This document shows, piece by piece, positions 46,530 to 48,730 of a stretch of DNA of 48,730 nucleotides. Under the pieces are notes generated by a model. That model saw only the letters and a program-made list of their open reading frames with translations, was not told where the DNA came from and made no database searches. Source of the stretch: CAG-841 sp963614875 (lineage in GTDB: Bacteria > Bacillota > Clostridia > Oscillospirales > CAG-272). The number at the start of each line of letters is the position of its first letter. The stretch's first letter is position 1. The stretch is from NCBI GenBank assembly GCA_963614875.1, contig CAVEFC010000006.1:1-48730 (forward strand). The letters are read 5' to 3'. Made by a program: the position numbers and the translations under genes.

Positions 46530-46599
46530 TAGACATAAAATATCTATTGACAAATAGACAAAAATCGTCTATAATCACAGTATAGACAAAAAGTGTCTA
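46530..46599. promoter_or_regulatory. Three-box operator TAGACA-N5-TGTCTA
   Basis: Box 1 at 46530-46546 (TAGACA, five bases, TATCTA). Box 2 at 46555-46571 (TAGACA, five bases, CGTCTA), covering the promoter spacer and -10 start. Box 3 at 46583-46599 (TAGACA, five bases, TGTCTA, perfect), just past the start of transcription. Centres are 25 and 28 bp apart. This is the layout of a cooperative repressor operator, most likely for the divergent XRE protein or the one at 48432. Confidence 0.65.
46547..46575 (+). promoter_or_regulatory. Full-consensus promoter of the prepilin-like gene
   Basis: TTGACA at 46547-46552, 17 bases, TATAAT at 46570-46575, interleaved with the three operator boxes. Confidence 0.85.
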
Positions 46600-46602
46600 C
46601 GA

Positions 46603-46655
46603 GTAACGGCAAATTGTAAAATTTTTTTGACGTTACGAAAAGTCCCGTTCGGGAC
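46603..46655 (+). other. Structured leader of the prepilin-like gene
   Basis: GTAACG (46603-46608) pairs with CGTTAC (46631-46636), and GTCCCG, TT, CGGGAC form a tight hairpin at 46642-46655. The strong ribosome binding site AGGAGG (46670-46675) follows. The hairpins may stabilise the mRNA. Confidence 0.4.
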
Positions 46656-46685
46656 GAAAAACAACTTATAGGAGGATCTCAAACA

Positions 46686-48302
46686 ATGAAAAACAAAAAA
46701 GGCTTTACCCTTGTTGAACTGGTTATCGTAATCGCCGTAATTGCAATTCTTGCAGGCGTTATGATAGGCACATTCGCAAGCGTGGTAAAGAAGGCAAACG
46801 AATCTGCCAAGATGCAGGAAATGGCTGCCGCTAAAACAGAACAGACAGCTAACGACGTTATCGAAAAGCTCAGCAACAGCAACTGGCTCGGCTGGGAAGA
46901 CTTCGAAACAAACCTTGTTGCAAAAATGACAGAGGTTTACAAGGGTGCAAAAGATGTAACCGATGTCAACACTATTCAGGAAGCAGTTAAAACAGCTGTT
47001 GCCGAATATTACGCAAAGCATTCTCAGGACAACACGGGACTTACAGAAGAACAGGTTAAGTACATAGTTGAAACGGCAGTTGCCAAAAACGCTTATGTAG
47101 GCGTTACGGAAGCTCAGGTTAAGGCTATTATAAACGCAGCAGTTTCCGGTACATCCACACTTACAAAATCTCAGGTACAGGAAATTGTTAACGCTGCACA
47201 GGATAGAAACCTTACAGCAGCTCAGGTTTCTGCAGCTATTGCAACGGCAACAAAAAATTTGACTACAACAGATGACGTAAGCAAAAAAGCAGACGAGATA
47301 CTTAAAGCTGTTAACGCAGCTTCCGCAAAGGCTCTTACGGAAAAACAGGTTCAGGACATAGTTAACGCAGCTGTATGGAACGCAGGCGGCGTTACAAAGA
47401 CTTGGTTTGACGAAACAACATATGCAACAACAGAAAAATACACAGTTTCCGGCGCACAGGAAATTGCAGGACTTGCAACCCTTGTAAACGGCGGTTATAA
47501 TTTTGCTGGTAAAACAATAACAATAACAGGAGAAAACAACACAATCGACATTTCCGCAACCGGCAACTGGACGCCTATCGGCAATACTTGGGGAAACGAA
47601 TTCAAGGGTACAATCTCCGGCGGTACAGAGGGAAGCCCCGTTGTAATCAAAGGACTTACCCTCGATGAGCAGTTCAGCGCCGTAAGAGAAGGCTACCTTA
47701 TAAACTGTTCTTCTACCGGTAACATGGACAAGGTTGGCGTAGGCTTTGTGGCTTACCTCGGCGAAGGCTCAACTCTTTCAAATATCACATTTGAAGATGT
47801 TAACGTTAATATAACAGATGCTTCAATGGATGGTATATCCATCGGTGTGGCTGTCGGTTATCTTGACGGCGGTACAATTGATAACGTTACAGTAAAAAGC
47901 GGCACAGTTAAGGGCGTTTATCGTGTAGCCGGTCTCTGCGGAGCTGCTGCATGGGGAACCATTAAGAACTGTGAAGTAGGCAGCATAACAATAGAATCAA
48001 CAGGTACTAAAAGAGGAAACGACACATGTTACTCTGCTTCGGGTATCGTTGGATACTGCCGAAACTTTGCAATCAAAAAGAGAACTGAGGAAAATAAAGA
48101 CATATTCAACATCAAAACAGAAGGTTATGTTAAGTCCTCTGCAACGTTGAAATCCGCAGCAAACATAACAAATCTGTTCGGCGACTTCACTTCCAATGGC
48201 TTCCAAGTTATGATTAATGGAGAAATAATGGGGAGTTACGATACAGAAAATGGAGGACCGAAGACACCGTACGACCAGAGCGGATTCTTAACGAATAACT
48301 AA
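46686..48302 (+). CDS. Prepilin-like protein with LTxxQV repeats and GLUG-type beta-helix adhesin domain
   Basis: A 538-residue protein. Residues 1-35 are a class III (type IV pilin) signal: KNKKG/FTLVELVIVIAVIAILAG, with the Glu at mature position 5. Residues about 119-230 hold five copies of a repeat with consensus LTxxQVxxIVNAAV (near 119, 140, 159, 176 and 217). Residues about 240-460 are a repetitive beta region with GNWTPIGNTWGNEFKGTISGG and three GLUG-like turns (VGFVAYLGEGSTLSNITF, IGVAVGYLDGGTIDNVTV, AGLCGAAAWGTIKNCEV), as in surface adhesins. AGGAGG lies ten bases before the ATG. No pilus assembly genes are nearby. Codon choice is visibly more AT-ended than in the neighbours, which suggests acquisition or high expression. 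Likely a surface pseudopilin-adhesin. Confidence 0.78.
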   Translation: MKNKKGFTLVELVIVIAVIAILAGVMIGTFASVVKKANESAKMQEMAAAKTEQTANDVIEKLSNSNWLGWEDFETNLVAKMTEVYKGAKDVTDVNTIQEAVKTAVAEYYAKHSQDNTGLTEEQVKYIVETAVAKNAYVGVTEAQVKAIINAAVSGTSTLTKSQVQEIVNAAQDRNLTAAQVSAAIATATKNLTTTDDVSKKADEILKAVNAASAKALTEKQVQDIVNAAVWNAGGVTKTWFDETTYATTEKYTVSGAQEIAGLATLVNGGYNFAGKTITITGENNTIDISATGNWTPIGNTWGNEFKGTISGGTEGSPVVIKGLTLDEQFSAVREGYLINCSSTGNMDKVGVGFVAYLGEGSTLSNITFEDVNVNITDASMDGISIGVAVGYLDGGTIDNVTVKSGTVKGVYRVAGLCGAAAWGTIKNCEVGSITIESTGTKRGNDTCYSASGIVGYCRNFAIKKRTEENKDIFNIKTEGYVKSSATLKSAANITNLFGDFTSNGFQVMINGEIMGSYDTENGGPKTPYDQSGFLTNN

Positions 48303-48368
48303 TCACTCATATTGACCCAAGCTGATTTCCCCCGAAAACTCTCAGGGGATACTCCTAAAATAAAAAAA

Positions 48369-48411
48369 TACAAAATGCCGCAGCGTTCGGGGGATGCTGC
48401 GGTATTTTGTA
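48369..48411 (+). terminator. Rho-independent-like terminator of the prepilin-like gene
   Basis: TACAAAATGCCGCAGC (48369-48384) pairs with GCTGCGGTATTTTGTA (48396-48411), a 16-bp stem with one G-U. The T run is part of the stem rather than after it. Confidence 0.65.
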
Positions 48412-48431
48412 AAACGTTACAAGGGCTTTTT

Positions 48432-48635
48432 ATGTTAATAATACAAGACTTGAGAAAACAAAAAAATTTAAGTCAGCAGCAGGTATCGGAGCAGCTTGGC
48501 ATCACCCGCGTAGCACTTTCTCACTACGAAACGGGCAAGCGCGAACCGAATCTTCGCATGCTGCAAAAGCTGTCGGCGTTTTACAACGTTTCGATAGATT
48601 ATATTATCACCGGCAAAGAATTTGAAAAATCGTAA
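48432..48635 (+). CDS. Small XRE-family helix-turn-helix regulator
   Basis: A 67-residue protein that is almost only a helix-turn-helix: LRKQKNLSQQQVSEQLGITR and VALSHYETGKREPNLRMLQKL, ending AFYNVSIDYIITGKEFEKS. The ATG at 48432 has AAGGG about seven bases upstream; the longer frame from 48312 runs through the upstream terminator stem and is unlikely. It is in the same orientation as the prepilin-like gene. With the divergent XRE gene at 46202 it flanks that gene. It could be an autoregulated repressor or an antagonist of the first regulator. Confidence 0.88.
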   Translation: MLIIQDLRKQKNLSQQQVSEQLGITRVALSHYETGKREPNLRMLQKLSAFYNVSIDYIITGKEFEKS

Positions 48636-48648
48636 ATACGGTCGGCAA

Positions 48649-48682
48649 AACAAAAAACGCACCCGAGTGGGTGCGTTTTTTG
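48649..48682. terminator. Bidirectional rho-independent terminator
   Basis: ACAAAAAACGCACCC, a GAGT loop and GGGTGCGTTTTTTGT form a 15-bp stem. It serves the XRE gene and a probable convergent gene at the right edge. Confidence 0.9.
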
Positions 48683-48684
48683 TC

Positions 48685-48730
48685 GTCAGTCTTTTTTCAC
48701 TATTTTTTTGTAATGCTCTATTCTTGTGTG
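48685..48730 (-). CDS. Probable 3' end of a gene entering from the right edge
   Basis: On the minus strand a frame reads HTRIEHYKKIVKKD then TGA (48687-48685), open to the window edge. A bidirectional terminator follows at once, which is what a gene end should look like. Too short to identify. Confidence 0.4.

Overview
The window looks like a chromosomal segment of a strictly anaerobic, endospore-forming Clostridia member, probably an uncultivated gut Oscillospirales/Christensenellales-type lineage. The signs are a dipicolinate synthase pair (spores), the Firmicutes order yicC-remA-gmk-rpoZ-priA-def-fmt-rsmB-rlmN-stp-prkC-rsgA, a ribosomal protein L27 with the N-terminal extension cleaved by Prp, an RNase P RNA, and a citrate-synthase-like gene of the Re type next to aconitase and isocitrate dehydrogenase. 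No species can be named from the sequence alone.

Layout. 1-4.9 kb: an RDD membrane protein, a MalK/UgpC-type ABC ATPase without its permease, a GNAT acetyltransferase, and two overlapping DHH phosphoesterases. 4.9-6.8 kb: a run of RNA-based elements, namely tRNA-Gln, a rod-shaped structured RNA that resembles 6S RNA, and a cobalamin riboswitch that controls a single surface-anchored protein with a transcobalamin-like DUF4430 domain. 6.9-9.6 kb (minus): 6-phosphofructokinase, a DUF6062 protein and an endonuclease/phosphatase-family protein. 9.7-15.1 kb: 8-oxoguanine glycosylase, a cysteine-rich unknown, a KdgK-type sugar kinase, and a GH31 glycosidase. 15.1-27.4 kb: one long housekeeping operon from a consensus promoter, with mostly overlapping genes, covering RNA decay, nucleotide, transcription, replication restart, translation start, rRNA modification and Ser/Thr phosphorylation. 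27.5-31.5 kb: dipicolinate synthase A/B, a histidine phosphatase and an oligopeptide-binding lipoprotein. 31.8-37.1 kb: argS-yebC-phosphohexomutase, then rplU-prp-rpmA on the minus strand. 37.1-39.5 kb: a membrane protein and an M6 metalloprotease. 39.5-44.8 kb (minus): a self-contained 2-oxoglutarate branch (Re-type citrate synthase, GntR regulator, aconitase, isocitrate dehydrogenase) with a palindromic operator at its promoter. 44.8-46.1 kb: rnpB and a membrane protein. 46.2-48.7 kb: two small XRE regulators flanking a large prepilin-like adhesin whose promoter carries three matching operator boxes.

Three copies of a dispersed repeat (6798-6954, 12273-12625, 27250-27375) lie in the same orientation directly at the stop codon of the upstream gene; one of them supplies the last residues and stop of rsgA.

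The two most novel-looking units are (1) the B12-riboswitch-controlled, membrane-anchored DUF4430 protein at 5544-6762, a candidate surface cobalamin-handling factor, and (2) the XRE/prepilin-adhesin locus at 46202-48635. All calls come from reading the sequence. No database search, folding program or alignment was run.
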